64,000 bases of DNA from Actinomycetota bacterium (lineage in GTDB: Bacteria; Actinomycetota; Acidimicrobiia; Acidimicrobiales; Ilumatobacteraceae): positions 1,984,001-2,048,000 of the forward strand of contig CP064997.1 in NCBI GenBank assembly GCA_016700055.1. Reading direction: 5' to 3'. The notes below the pieces were generated by a model that was given only the letters and a program-made list of their open reading frames with translations, was not told where the DNA came from and did no database searches. Of the stretch, positions 9,027 to 17,233 are shown piece by piece. Position 1 is the first letter of the stretch. Each line of letters starts with the position of its first letter. Both the position numbers and the translations under genes were made by a program.

Positions 9027-9428
9027 TCAACTGCTCTCCCACGCCTTGCGGACGAGCCGTTCAAGTACCTGCTGATCGATCTGGTCGAGTCGCTTCACGT
9101 AGACGCAGCCCTTCCCGGTCGTGTGAGGACCCAGCTCCGCCAGCAGCGGATCCGGAGCCGCATCGCCGTTGTGGATCCCGTAGATCGTCAGCGCAGCCTT
9201 CCTCGGCGAGAACCCGACGACGAACCACTCGTTGGCTCGCGGGGCGTTCGAGTACGGCCGGCTGCCGAAGCCGACCATCGAGGGACCCCACATCGCCGCC
9301 GGCTCACTCGTGACCCGCTCGAACAGTGAGCGCAGGGCGTGGCCTTCCGCGCGTCGACGGTCGGCGGGCACCGAATCGAGGAACGCGGTGACGTTCGCAC
9401 CGGTCGGATGGGTCTTGATCGGGGCCAT
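9027..9428 (-). CDS. DUF1801-domain protein
   Basis: The 133-residue product starts MAPIKTHPTGANVTAFLDSV at ATG 9428 and continues with the DUF1801/YdhG-like pattern, including MVGFGSRPYSNAPRANEW, FVVGFSPRKAALTIYGI and the C-terminal KGCVYVKRLDQIDQQVLERL. This fold is small and single-domain; members have no established biochemical role. The frame extends upstream to 9644 but that part overlaps the start region of the divergent membrane gene and looks non-coding, so the shorter start is preferred. A second DUF1801 gene occurs at 18266. Confidence 0.8.
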   Translation of the reverse strand: MAPIKTHPTGANVTAFLDSVPADRRRAEGHALRSLFERVTSEPAAMWGPSMVGFGSRPYSNAPRANEWFVVGFSPRKAALTIYGIHNGDAAPDPLLAELGPHTTGKGCVYVKRLDQIDQQVLERLVRKAWESS

Positions 9429-9540
9429 CTGCACACTGTTGCACCGATCGCCGCGCTGCTGAACGGAGCCGTGCACCGAGCGGGGTACTGTGGCGCCGCT
9501 GCCCGGGGGCTGGCAGTGGTGGTTGGGAGGCTCGAGCACG

Positions 9541-11025
9541 GTGGAGCAGTTGCTGCTGCCTCGACGGCTCGTCGTGACGTCGGTCGCGGCGGTCGTCGTT
9601 CCGATCGTGCTCGTCTGCGCGATCAAACTGCTCGAACCGATCACCGGCGATCAGGCGCTGCAGATCGAGATCGCCCGCCGCATCCGCGACGGCGAGGTGT
9701 TGTACCGCGACGTCTGGGACATCCGCCAACCGTTCAACGTGTGGTGGTACGCGGGTGTCGGCAGGCTGTTCGGCGACGGTGAGGTCGGCCTCCGGCTCGG
9801 CGAGATGCTCTGGTTCGCCGTGCTCGGTGGACTGGTGAGCTACGACACGTTGCGCCGCACCGGCGACCGGCGCCAGGCGATCGTCACCGGCCTCGTCTCG
9901 ACCGGCGCGATCGTCGCACTCCTGCGACCCAACGACGTCGCCTCCCCGGAAACACTCGTGTTGCTTCCCCTCTACCTCGGCTATCGGACCGTCGCGCGAC
10001 GCGAGGGGCTCGAACTGCGCACCGCCGATCTGTTCGTGCTCGGCGCGATCGCCGGCGTCGTCGCGATGTTCAAGCTCCCGTACGCGCCGATCGTCGTCGG
10101 CTTCGTGCTGGTCCACATGGTGATGGCCTCCACCGACAATCGCTGGCGCGACGCACGGCTCGTGCGCAGCGCGCTCGTGGTCCTCGGCGGTTTCGCCGTC
10201 GTCGTGGCACCGGTGATCGTCTACTTCGCTGCCCATGACACGCTGCGCTGGACGCTCCACACCTGGTTCGAGGTCGGTCCGGCGATGCGTCGCAACTCGC
10301 CGCCGCCGTTCGAGCGGCTCATGCGCAGCGTCGGCAGCCTCGTCGTCACGGCGGTTCCGCTTCTCGCCGTTGCGGTCGTCGTCGACGCGTTCCGCTCGCG
10401 TGCTCGCCTGCGGCAGATGCCCGCCGTTCTGGCGATCACTTGGCTGGTGATCGGGCTGCCCGCTGTGCTCGTCCAGCAATGGTGGGCGTACCAGTTCCTC
10501 TTGCTTGTCTTCCCGCTCGGTCTGCTAGCTGCCCCCGCCGTGACCGAGCTCAGCCGGGCGAGCCGTGCCGTCGGCATCGCCGTGGCGACGATCGGGCTGG
10601 TGCTCGTCGCGGTCGGCAGCCGGAACCTCACGCGCGCGGTCCTCGATCACGGCCTCGACCGCGAGGCCATCCAACACGAGATGAACCCTGTCTATGGCGC
10701 TCGTGAACAGTTCACGGCCTTCTTCGCCGAACCAGAGCGCGTCCCCGGCGCGGTCTACGGCTTGACCGATCCGACGGTGCTGCTCGACGTCGATCGTGCC
10801 GACACGATCTCGATCAACGGTTGGTCACCCGAGTTCTACGACGAAACAGCGTGGCAACGCCTCGCGCGCGAGCTGGAGGACGAGCGTCCCGCGTACGTGC
10901 TGGTCGACGGGTTCAGCGCCGTCCACCTCGAGGATCGCGCGAGCGGGATCGTCACGCTGCTGCAGGTCGAGTACCGCGAGATCGTCAGCCCGGTGGCGTG
11001 GATCACTGTCTACGAGCTCCGGTGA
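9541..11025 (+). CDS. Multi-pass membrane glycosyltransferase-like protein (GT-C type)
   Basis: This protein of about 494 residues has around ten hydrophobic helices. It opens with VEQLLLPRRLVVTSVAAVVV, then carries an acidic first loop (LEPITGDQALQIEIARRI followed by YRDVWDIRQPFN). An Asp-containing first extracytoplasmic loop followed by many TM helices is the hallmark of GT-C glycosyltransferases of the GT39/GT83/PMT type, which use polyprenyl-phosphate sugars. The C-terminal 130 residues form a soluble domain. GTG 9541 was chosen, with GGGAGG 10 nt upstream; an earlier GTG at 9490 is possible. It converges with the GH130-like gene. Donor and acceptor are unknown. Confidence 0.7.
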   Translation: MEQLLLPRRLVVTSVAAVVVPIVLVCAIKLLEPITGDQALQIEIARRIRDGEVLYRDVWDIRQPFNVWWYAGVGRLFGDGEVGLRLGEMLWFAVLGGLVSYDTLRRTGDRRQAIVTGLVSTGAIVALLRPNDVASPETLVLLPLYLGYRTVARREGLELRTADLFVLGAIAGVVAMFKLPYAPIVVGFVLVHMVMASTDNRWRDARLVRSALVVLGGFAVVVAPVIVYFAAHDTLRWTLHTWFEVGPAMRRNSPPPFERLMRSVGSLVVTAVPLLAVAVVVDAFRSRARLRQMPAVLAITWLVIGLPAVLVQQWWAYQFLLLVFPLGLLAAPAVTELSRASRAVGIAVATIGLVLVAVGSRNLTRAVLDHGLDREAIQHEMNPVYGAREQFTAFFAEPERVPGAVYGLTDPTVLLDVDRADTISINGWSPEFYDETAWQRLARELEDERPAYVLVDGFSAVHLEDRASGIVTLLQVEYREIVSPVAWITVYELR

Positions 11026-11027
11026 CG

Positions 11028-11053
11028 CCTCGGTGCGGCGACCCGCGCCGAGG
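11028..11053. terminator. Bidirectional hairpin terminator
   Basis: CCTCGGTGCGG (11028-11038) pairs with CCGCGCCGAGG (11043-11053) through an 11-bp stem with one G-T wobble and a 4-nt loop. It fills the 28-bp gap between two convergent stop codons. It is unrelated to the 47-bp repeat family. Confidence 0.7.
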
Positions 11054-12544
11054 TCAGCCCTCGCGCGTTTGGTCGAGCTCGGCGAGCAGGTCGGACATCG
11101 CCATCGTGGCGATGCCGATCGAGGCGTCGCCGATTCCGTAGGGCAGCACGAGCGTGTCGGCGTGCACGAGCGCGCCGCAGGAGTACACGACGTTCGGCAC
11201 GTAGCCGTTCTGCTCGTCGCGCTCGGGTTCGAGGAGTGGTTGTCGTAGCCGGCTCACGACGACGGTGGGATCGTCCAGATCGAGAAGCAGCGCGCCGATG
11301 CTGTAGGTGCGCATCGGGCCGACCCCATGGGTGAGCACGAGCCATCCCGCGTCGGTCTCGATCGGCGACCCGCAGTTGCCGAGCTGGAGCACGTCCCACG
11401 CCCGGGTCGGTACCTGGACAGGGGCGGCGCGCGGCCACCGCCGGAGGTTGTCCGAGAACGTCACCGAGTTGGACTCACGGTCCCATCGCGAAAGCGCGGC
11501 GAAGCGGCCGTGAACCGGTCGCGGGAAGAGAGCGATTCCCTTGTTGGCCGCTCCGTCACCGACCAGGGGCACGGAGGTGAAGGTGCTGAAGTCGGTGGTC
11601 TCCAGCAGCTGTTGGCTGATGCGGAAGCCGTCGTAGGCGGTGTAGGTCGCGTAGTGCGAGACACGCCCGTCGTCGTGGGTGAACCGCACGAAGCGGGCGT
11701 CCTCCATCCCGTGGCACTCTGCACTCATCGACGGCCGCAGGACCCGTTCACCGAACGACGTGTCGGCAGGGAACTCGACGCCGTACGTCCGCTCGGCGAT
11801 TGCGCGGATCACCTCGATCGTCCGCTCGGCATGTCGGCGTGTCGTGAGGTTCGCCTGCAGCTCGAGCAGCCGCGCGTCGAGGTCCGCCGGCGAGAAAGTG
11901 GTGCCGAGCGAGTCGAGGACGAAGTCGGCGTTCTCCCCGCGGCTGCCGAGCCGGTGAAGCTCGCTCCGGAAGGTGGCGGCGTCCAGCGCGACAGCTCGTG
12001 ACGCCCCGGCGACCGCGAATCGCGGCGGAGGATCGAAGCTCGCTTGCCCGGTGGCGTCGATCGTGCCCGTCCGGAAACCGATGGAAGACCGATGGCCCTC
12101 GCCGACGGCGCGGACGCTCATCACGAACCGCAGGCTCCCACCCGGTACTCCCGACTGGTCCGGATGGGCGACCATGCTGGGGTTGCACAGAGCTGCGCCC
12201 TCGATGGCGTACTCGCTGGTGAACGTCGCGCCGAGCAGCAACCGCCGTTCGTCGGACAGCTCGCAGCCCGGTGCAAGCCGGTCGGCGACGGCCGCCGCGT
12301 GGCGTTCGAAGGTTGCGAGCAGATCGCGGTGCCGTCCGCCGAAGTCGGTCACGACCTGGTCGAGCGTCGAGCCGACCTCTTCGTCGTCGAGGGCGAGCAG
12401 CCGCGCGATCACCGTCGCGGTGCGCGAGTCCTGGTGGTCGAAGCCCTCCTGGCCCGGAACGAACATCTGCGTGATCACCCGAGAACGATCCGGCTCCAGT
12501 CGCGTCGTCGCGCGCCGAACGGCGAGCCCACCGGTCTTGCTCAT
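11054..12544 (-). CDS. GH130-like glycoside phosphorylase/mannosidase
   Basis: This 496-residue protein starts at ATG 12544, overlapping the upstream stop by ATGA. The C-terminal 300 residues have a five-bladed beta-propeller pattern of the GH130 type: RPSMSAECHGMEDARFVRFT near the first blade, YTAYDGFRISQQL, KGIALFPRPVHGRFAALSRW, IETDAGWLVLTHGVGPMRTYS and LYPNVVYSCG-like closing blades. GH130 enzymes phosphorolyse or hydrolyse beta-mannosides. An extra helical region of about 200 residues precedes the propeller, as in the longer GH130 subgroup. It is the last gene of a three-gene operon with a GT4 enzyme and a toroid-fold protein, suggesting synthesis and turnover of a mannose-type oligosaccharide. 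Exact linkage unknown. Confidence 0.8.
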   Translation of the reverse strand: MSKTGGLAVRRATTRLEPDRSRVITQMFVPGQEGFDHQDSRTATVIARLLALDDEEVGSTLDQVVTDFGGRHRDLLATFERHAAAVADRLAPGCELSDERRLLLGATFTSEYAIEGAALCNPSMVAHPDQSGVPGGSLRFVMSVRAVGEGHRSSIGFRTGTIDATGQASFDPPPRFAVAGASRAVALDAATFRSELHRLGSRGENADFVLDSLGTTFSPADLDARLLELQANLTTRRHAERTIEVIRAIAERTYGVEFPADTSFGERVLRPSMSAECHGMEDARFVRFTHDDGRVSHYATYTAYDGFRISQQLLETTDFSTFTSVPLVGDGAANKGIALFPRPVHGRFAALSRWDRESNSVTFSDNLRRWPRAAPVQVPTRAWDVLQLGNCGSPIETDAGWLVLTHGVGPMRTYSIGALLLDLDDPTVVVSRLRQPLLEPERDEQNGYVPNVVYSCGALVHADTLVLPYGIGDASIGIATMAMSDLLAELDQTREG

Positions 12545-13554
12545 GCCGGGACCAGGTGGCGCGCGTGTTGCAGCGTGGCGAGCAGGGCCAGCGTCGACTC
12601 GGCGCCCTGGTTGCGGTTCGGACCTCCCGCCTGGAGACCGTCGAAGCCGCCGCCGGTGGCCGGATCCCACATCACGTGGGAGCCGTCGTTGTCGCCCAGG
12701 AACCAGGCAACCGCAAGCGCGACGCCACCGGCCCAGCAGGAGGCACCGTCGACGCCGGCGGCCCGGGCGCAGGCATCGGCGAGGGCCGCCACCTCGATCG
12801 GCTGCTGGTCGAAGGACGGGCGGATTGCCCCGGGCCCGCTGCCTCCCGCCGGCGTGACCGAGAGGTGCCCATCGGTCGTTTCGTGTTCGAGCAGCCAGCC
12901 GAGAAGATCGAGGCCCTGACGCAGTAGCAGCGGTCGGTCGAGCAGCGTGCCGGCGGCGATCATGGCCTCGGGGATGACGGCGTTCGCATAGGCCAATGCC
13001 CGCTCCGGCCACGGCCACAGCGTGTTGTCGTCGAGGGCCGCCAGCATGTCTCCCGCCGCGGCGAGTAGCGCCCGCGCCTCGCGATGGTCGGGCTTCGCCG
13101 CCAGCAGTTCGGCGGCACCGATGGCGGCGAAGGCCATCGCCCGCGGCCACGGCGAGCGTCGTCGCGCCGCCCGCTCGAACCGGGCCAGGGCCACCTGGCG
13201 CACCCCGTCGCCCTCCGCGTGCGCCGCGGCCGAACCGAGCGCCCAGACGCTACGCCCCCAGCAGTCCTCGAATGTCGGGCGATCTTCCCAACGACCGTGC
13301 TCGCTCATCCGGTTGCGGTAGCCGCCGTCGGGGCCTTCGGCGTCACCGAGAAAGCGCAAGCCGAGCTCGACCAGGTCTCGGATCGCACGGCCGGGGTTCG
13401 GCTCGCGAGTCGCCACGACCAGGACGCGTGCCATGTCGTCGGTGCAGTAGCCGTGCTCGCGTCGCGGTTCGGCCAACTTCGCATGTTCGAACGTGCCGCG
13501 CCCGTCGGTCATGTGGAGCAAGTGGTCGAACCGAGGGTTGGGCGCAGCGGTCAT
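12541..13554 (-). CDS. Alpha/alpha-toroid glycosidase-like protein of the GT4/GH130 operon
   Basis: The 337-residue protein starts MTAAPNPRFDHLLHMTDGRG at ATG 13554, overlapping the GT4 stop by ATGA and ending with an ATGA overlap into the GH130 gene. Repeated helical hairpins with aromatic and acidic motifs (GYCTDDMARVLVV, EDCWGRSVWALGSA, WPWPERALAYANAVIPEAM, FDQQPIEVAALADA, NQGAESTLALLATL) indicate a six-hairpin alpha/alpha barrel as in several glycosidase families. I cannot assign a GH family. Tight translational coupling to a GT4 and a GH130-like enzyme implies a shared glycan substrate. Confidence 0.7.
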   Translation of the reverse strand: MTAAPNPRFDHLLHMTDGRGTFEHAKLAEPRREHGYCTDDMARVLVVATREPNPGRAIRDLVELGLRFLGDAEGPDGGYRNRMSEHGRWEDRPTFEDCWGRSVWALGSAAAHAEGDGVRQVALARFERAARRRSPWPRAMAFAAIGAAELLAAKPDHREARALLAAAGDMLAALDDNTLWPWPERALAYANAVIPEAMIAAGTLLDRPLLLRQGLDLLGWLLEHETTDGHLSVTPAGGSGPGAIRPSFDQQPIEVAALADACARAAGVDGASCWAGGVALAVAWFLGDNDGSHVMWDPATGGGFDGLQAGGPNRNQGAESTLALLATLQHARHLVPA

Positions 13555-14717
13555 ACCATCGCCGTCTGGTCCAGGAGCAGCCGCTCCGCAAGCTGGAGGT
13601 ACGCGCTGGCCACGACCGTCCATCCGAGGCTCGGAGCAAGTCGTCTCGCTTCCGCCGCCATCCGAGACGCCTGAACCGGATCGGTGAGGAGTCGGATCAG
13701 CGCGTCCAACATGGCGTCAGGGTCATCGTGATCCACGACGATCCCCGCGCCGCTCGCGAGCATCTCGACGGCATGCGGGAACGCGGTGGCGATCACGGGC
13801 CGTCCTGCGGCGATGGCGTCGACGAGCACACCCGACGTGGCCTGGTCGCGTGAGTCGTAGGGGAGGACGACGGCGGTGCAGGACTGGATCATCGCCGTGA
13901 GGGTCGGTACGTCGCGGTACTCCGCGTCGAACTCGACCGAGGCGGCGACGCCGTTGCGCCAGGCCTGCTCGATGCGAGCGTTCCGGTAGGCCTCACCGTC
14001 GGCCGCGAGCACCTTCGGATGGGTGCTGCCGGCAACGAGGTAACGAGGCCGCGCCGCGAGCTGCTGAAGGTGGGTCATGGCATCGATCACCCGCTCGATC
14101 CCCTTGCCCGGGCCGACCAACCCCCAGGTGAGCAACGTCGGCCGCTTCTGCTCGGAGCCGCTGTCCCGCGGCGGCGGGACGACGGCGCCGTGGGGGATGC
14201 AGTCGATTCGTTCGGGTTCGACCGCGAAGCCGCCGCGGAGCCGATCCCGTGCTGCTTCGGACATGACGACGACACGATCGGCGAGTGCCGCCACGTCGAC
14301 GAGCACAGACCGCTGATGTGGGGTCGGCGCGGACAGGACCGTGTGGGCGATCACGATGGAAGGGATGTGGAGGGAGCCGAGGATCGCGACGACCTCGTCG
14401 CCGTCGGCGCCGCCGTAGACGCCGTACTCGTGCTGGACGATCGCGACGTCACATTCGTTCAGCAGGTCGGCAGCAGCGGCGACGGAGGCAGGCCGACCGT
14501 TGTCGAGCTCACCGACCACGAGACGAGACGCCGTCGGTGATCCGTCGGAGACTCGAACCACGCGTACCCGAGCACCCTGAGCTCCGAGTCCGTCGGCGAG
14601 CGCGGCACTGAAGGTCGCGAGCCCGCAGGCAGTCGGTGGGAAGGTGCTGAGGATCCCGACGGTAAGGGGCGCTGGGACGCCGAGATCCCAAGGGGACACG
14701 AACGGATCTAGGGGCAC
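13551..14717 (-). CDS. GT4-family glycosyltransferase
   Basis: The 388-residue protein is a GT-B fold retaining glycosyltransferase. The N-domain carries GILSTFPPTACGLATFSAAL, the P-x-x-x-G-x-x-x-F pattern of nucleotide-sugar enzymes acting on hexoses. The C-domain has LLTWGLVGPGKGIERVIDAM (donor phosphate loop) and the acidic motif region PYDSRDQATSGVLVDAIAAG in place of the usual EX7E. GTG 14717 has GGAG eight bases upstream. It leads the operon that continues with the toroid and GH130-like genes. It probably transfers a sugar, such as mannose, from a nucleotide donor to a small acceptor. Specificity is inference. Confidence 0.82.
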   Translation of the reverse strand: MPLDPFVSPWDLGVPAPLTVGILSTFPPTACGLATFSAALADGLGAQGARVRVVRVSDGSPTASRLVVGELDNGRPASVAAAADLLNECDVAIVQHEYGVYGGADGDEVVAILGSLHIPSIVIAHTVLSAPTPHQRSVLVDVAALADRVVVMSEAARDRLRGGFAVEPERIDCIPHGAVVPPPRDSGSEQKRPTLLTWGLVGPGKGIERVIDAMTHLQQLAARPRYLVAGSTHPKVLAADGEAYRNARIEQAWRNGVAASVEFDAEYRDVPTLTAMIQSCTAVVLPYDSRDQATSGVLVDAIAAGRPVIATAFPHAVEMLASGAGIVVDHDDPDAMLDALIRLLTDPVQASRMAAEARRLAPSLGWTVVASAYLQLAERLLLDQTAMV

Positions 14718-14968
14718 TGCACTCCTTCGAGGTCGCTCGGTCGAGGCGTCGGACCTGCACGGAGCGACAACGGTGCCAAACGGCCGTCCTGCCCAAGCGA
14801 GGCGACTCTCCCAAGGAGATGAACAGCCAGCCTACCGGCGCACGGATGCCGCCGGTCCTTCACGACCGTGGGCGTCCGGCCTGCGACTGAAGGCGTGACA
14901 GGATTCGGATGCGCGCCGCGGCCACAGCAGGCCGAGTCGGCTGGAGCATCAGGGAGTCGAGCAACGAG

Positions 14969-15418
14969 ATGACGATCTTCGACGACTTACGAGCGAGCCA
15001 TGAGGTGCAGCGTTCGCTGGCCCGCACGATGACCCACGGTCGGGCCTCGGCCGAGAACCGCCGCGCCGCTTTCCTCGCGCTCGCCCACGAGCTCGACGCG
15101 CACGCAACGGCCGAGGAACGCCACTTCTATGTGCCGCTGCTGATGGACGACGCCGGGCTGTCGGTGAGCCGCCACGCGCTCGCCGATCATCACAAGGCCG
15201 AGAAGTTGGCCGAGCAGCTGCGCGGCGTCGATCCGACGACCGATCACTTCGCCGAGGTCGCGAAGCAGCTCGCCACCGAGGTCCGCGACCACTTGGACGA
15301 GGAAGAGCACGGGACGTTCCAGCTCGCCGGGAAGCTGCTGTCGAAGACCCGCCAACAGCAGCTGGCGCGCGAGTACCGAGCCGAGTACGCGAAGCGCGGC
15401 GGCCCCCACACGCTCTAA
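14969..15418 (+). CDS. Hemerythrin HHE-domain protein
   Basis: This 149-residue protein starts MTIFDDLRASHEVQRSLARTM. Histidines and acidic residues sit where a four-helix hemerythrin fold needs them: ASHEVQR, HELDAHATAEERHFYVPL, ADHHKAEKL and VRDHLDEEEHGTF. These should bind a di-iron centre that senses or carries O2/NO, or acts in iron/oxidative-stress handling. ATG 14969 was chosen because the domain begins there; no strong ribosome-binding site is visible. A 251-bp gap separates it from the divergent GT4 operon. The 47-bp repeat follows 12 nt after the stop. Confidence 0.85.
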   Translation: MTIFDDLRASHEVQRSLARTMTHGRASAENRRAAFLALAHELDAHATAEERHFYVPLLMDDAGLSVSRHALADHHKAEKLAEQLRGVDPTTDHFAEVAKQLATEVRDHLDEEEHGTFQLAGKLLSKTRQQQLAREYRAEYAKRGGPHTL

Positions 15419-15430
15419 CGCCGCCCAGCA

Positions 15431-15477
15431 TTCTCGGTCGGATCCGTCGCGCTATGTGTCACAAATCCGACCGAGAA
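15431..15477 (+). repeat. 47-bp palindromic element, copy 1
   Basis: Arms TTCTCGGTCGGAT and ATCCGACCGAGAA (13 bp, perfect) enclose a 21-nt centre containing CGCGCTATGTGTCAC; the left inner variant is CCG. It lies between convergent stops of the hemerythrin (15418) and PPOX (15515) genes. I call this orientation plus. Confidence 0.95.
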
Positions 15478-15514
15478 CGCGAGGGGGGGACGCGTGGCGG
15501 GCGGGGGGCGGCGC

Positions 15515-15937
15515 TCAGTCGGCCCAGGGGCCGACACCGCCGATGCGGTCGGCGGTGATGTGGATGACGTGCCCGGCGGGCGGGTTGTCGAAGGGCGGGA
15601 ACTTCACGCCCGGGCCGACGTAGATCTCGGCCAGGCGCTGCAGCAGTTCCGGCGCGCCGCCCTCGACCAGCCTCGCGGTGCCGTGCACGACCAGGTAGTT
15701 CGTCATGCCCACCGGGTTGGCGCCTTCGGCCTCGACGGTGAGCGCGACGCGCGGGTCACGGGCGATGTTGGTCACCTTGCGGCCGCTCATCAGGTGTCCG
15801 ACGACGATGTCTTCGCCGTCGAGGCCGATCCACACCACGCTGGCCTGTGGGCTGCCGTCGGGATTGATCGTGTTCAGGTGGCCCAGGCGGCCCGCGGTGA
15901 GAGCCTGGCGCACCTCGTCGGTGAGCGCGGTCGTCAT
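15515..15937 (-). CDS. PPOX-class F420/FMN-dependent oxidoreductase
   Basis: The 140-residue product starts at ATG 15937 and has the split-barrel PPOX pattern: GRLGHLNTINPDGSPQASVV, WIGLDGEDIVVGHLMSGRK, VTNIARDPRVALTVEAEG and NYLVVHGTARLVEGGAPELL. The conserved RKVTNIARDPR segment is typical of F420-binding TIGR03618/TIGR03668-type enzymes in actinobacteria, which reduce small electrophilic substrates or bind cofactor without known catalysis. The longer upstream frame runs into the neighbouring gene and is not coding. Cofactor assignment between F420 and FMN is inference. Confidence 0.85.
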   Translation of the reverse strand: MTTALTDEVRQALTAGRLGHLNTINPDGSPQASVVWIGLDGEDIVVGHLMSGRKVTNIARDPRVALTVEAEGANPVGMTNYLVVHGTARLVEGGAPELLQRLAEIYVGPGVKFPPFDNPPAGHVIHITADRIGGVGPWAD

Positions 15938-16047
15938 GGCTCCGACTCTGGCATAGCCAGAACGGCCTGTCCGGCGGCCTATGCTCTTTGACCCCCCGAG
16001 CCGTCCCCCTCCTGCCTTCTTCTGCGCCCCTAGGTGGTGCCTGCGCC

Positions 16048-17133
16048 GTGACCGAACCTGCCGAGATCCCGTTCGATGCCGCGTCCGCCGACCCGGTCGC
16101 CGACCTGGCCGGCGGGCTCGAGCAAGCCCGTGCAGCGGTGGCCGCCGAGGTCGCGGGTCGTGGCCCCCTGGAGGCCGAGCGCGCCCTCTACTTCTTGCTG
16201 TCGGCGTACGACCTCGCGACCGAGATGTGGTTCCAGAAGGGCGACCCGACGACACCGCAGCTCACCAACTGGGAGCAGCCGTGGCGCAAGTACGGCGGTG
16301 ACAACCCGACCACCACCTACCTGAGTGCCGCCGTCTCACCTCGGCACCGCTACCGGTTGCAGGGCCTGGTCGGCGACGCCGTCTACGCCGGGGTGCAGGT
16401 GTACACGCGTGGCCCGGGGTACAACGCGCCGTCGGGGAACATCTCGGATCGCCAACTCGTCGACGCGGCGGGTGCCATCGACCTGCTGATCGGTGGCGAC
16501 GATCCCGGCGACGGGCGGCCCTGGCTGCCGCTCACGGCCGACGACTACTTGGTCATGCTCCGGCTCTACTTCGAGCATCCAGTCCTCGGGGACGCGGGCT
16601 TCTCGATGGAGCGCATCGACGAGACGCCCGGCGCGGCGCCGTCGTTGACCGAGCGAGCCCGCACCGCGCACGCGTTCTTCGTCGACGAGGTGCGCTCGAC
16701 GATGAGCGTCACCGACGTGCTGCGCCAGGCCGGTGTCAACGCTTATCCGCCACCGGATGCCCCGGTGCACATGCCCCGCTACACGGGCGCGCTGTTCCCG
16801 ACCATCGACAACGCCTACGACGGGTTCTTCGTCGACCTCGCACCGGGCCAGGCCCTGCGCCTGGTCGGCCGACTTCCCGAAGCCCGCTTCTCGTCGTTCG
16901 TGTTCTACGACCGGTGGTTCAACACCCCCGACTTCGCTACCCATCGGTGCTACCTGACGGGCAACGATGTGCAGCTCGCCCGAGACGGGACCTACGAGTT
17001 GTTGCTCGGACCCACCGACCCCGGCCATCCGAACTGGATCGACACGGCCGGCCTCCTCCAGGGGATCTTCGCCATTCGCTGCCTACTGCCCGAGCAGCGC
17101 CGCCTGCCCGAAGCCTCGGTCATCACCCTCTAG
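16048..17133 (+). CDS. DUF1214-like protein
   Basis: This is a soluble protein of about 361 residues. The central part has the DUF1214-type motif region YLSAAVSPRHRYRLQGLVGD, followed by VYAGVQVYTRGPGYNAPSGN, and the C-terminal part has the aromatic segment FSSFVFYDRWFNTPDFA. DUF1214 proteins are common in actinobacterial lipid and xenobiotic gene neighbourhoods but have no proven activity. GTG 16048 was chosen (AGGTGG about 10 nt upstream); an in-frame TTG at 15988 would add 20 residues. It diverges from the PPOX gene and converges with the lipoprotein gene, with a 47-bp repeat between. Confidence 0.65.
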   Translation: MTEPAEIPFDAASADPVADLAGGLEQARAAVAAEVAGRGPLEAERALYFLLSAYDLATEMWFQKGDPTTPQLTNWEQPWRKYGGDNPTTTYLSAAVSPRHRYRLQGLVGDAVYAGVQVYTRGPGYNAPSGNISDRQLVDAAGAIDLLIGGDDPGDGRPWLPLTADDYLVMLRLYFEHPVLGDAGFSMERIDETPGAAPSLTERARTAHAFFVDEVRSTMSVTDVLRQAGVNAYPPPDAPVHMPRYTGALFPTIDNAYDGFFVDLAPGQALRLVGRLPEARFSSFVFYDRWFNTPDFATHRCYLTGNDVQLARDGTYELLLGPTDPGHPNWIDTAGLLQGIFAIRCLLPEQRRLPEASVITL

Positions 17134-17159
17134 CCATCCGGCGCCCCGCCGCGTTCGCG

Positions 17160-17206
17160 TTCTCGGTCGGATCAGTCGCGCTATGTGTCACAAATCCGAC
17201 CGAGAA
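17160..17206 (+). repeat. 47-bp palindromic element, copy 2
   Basis: Same arms and centre as copy 1 with the inner variant CAG. It lies between the convergent stops at 17133 and 17234 (26 and 27 nt away). Confidence 0.95.
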
Positions 17207-17233
17207 CGCGGGGGCGCGCACCGCGGGCTGCGC

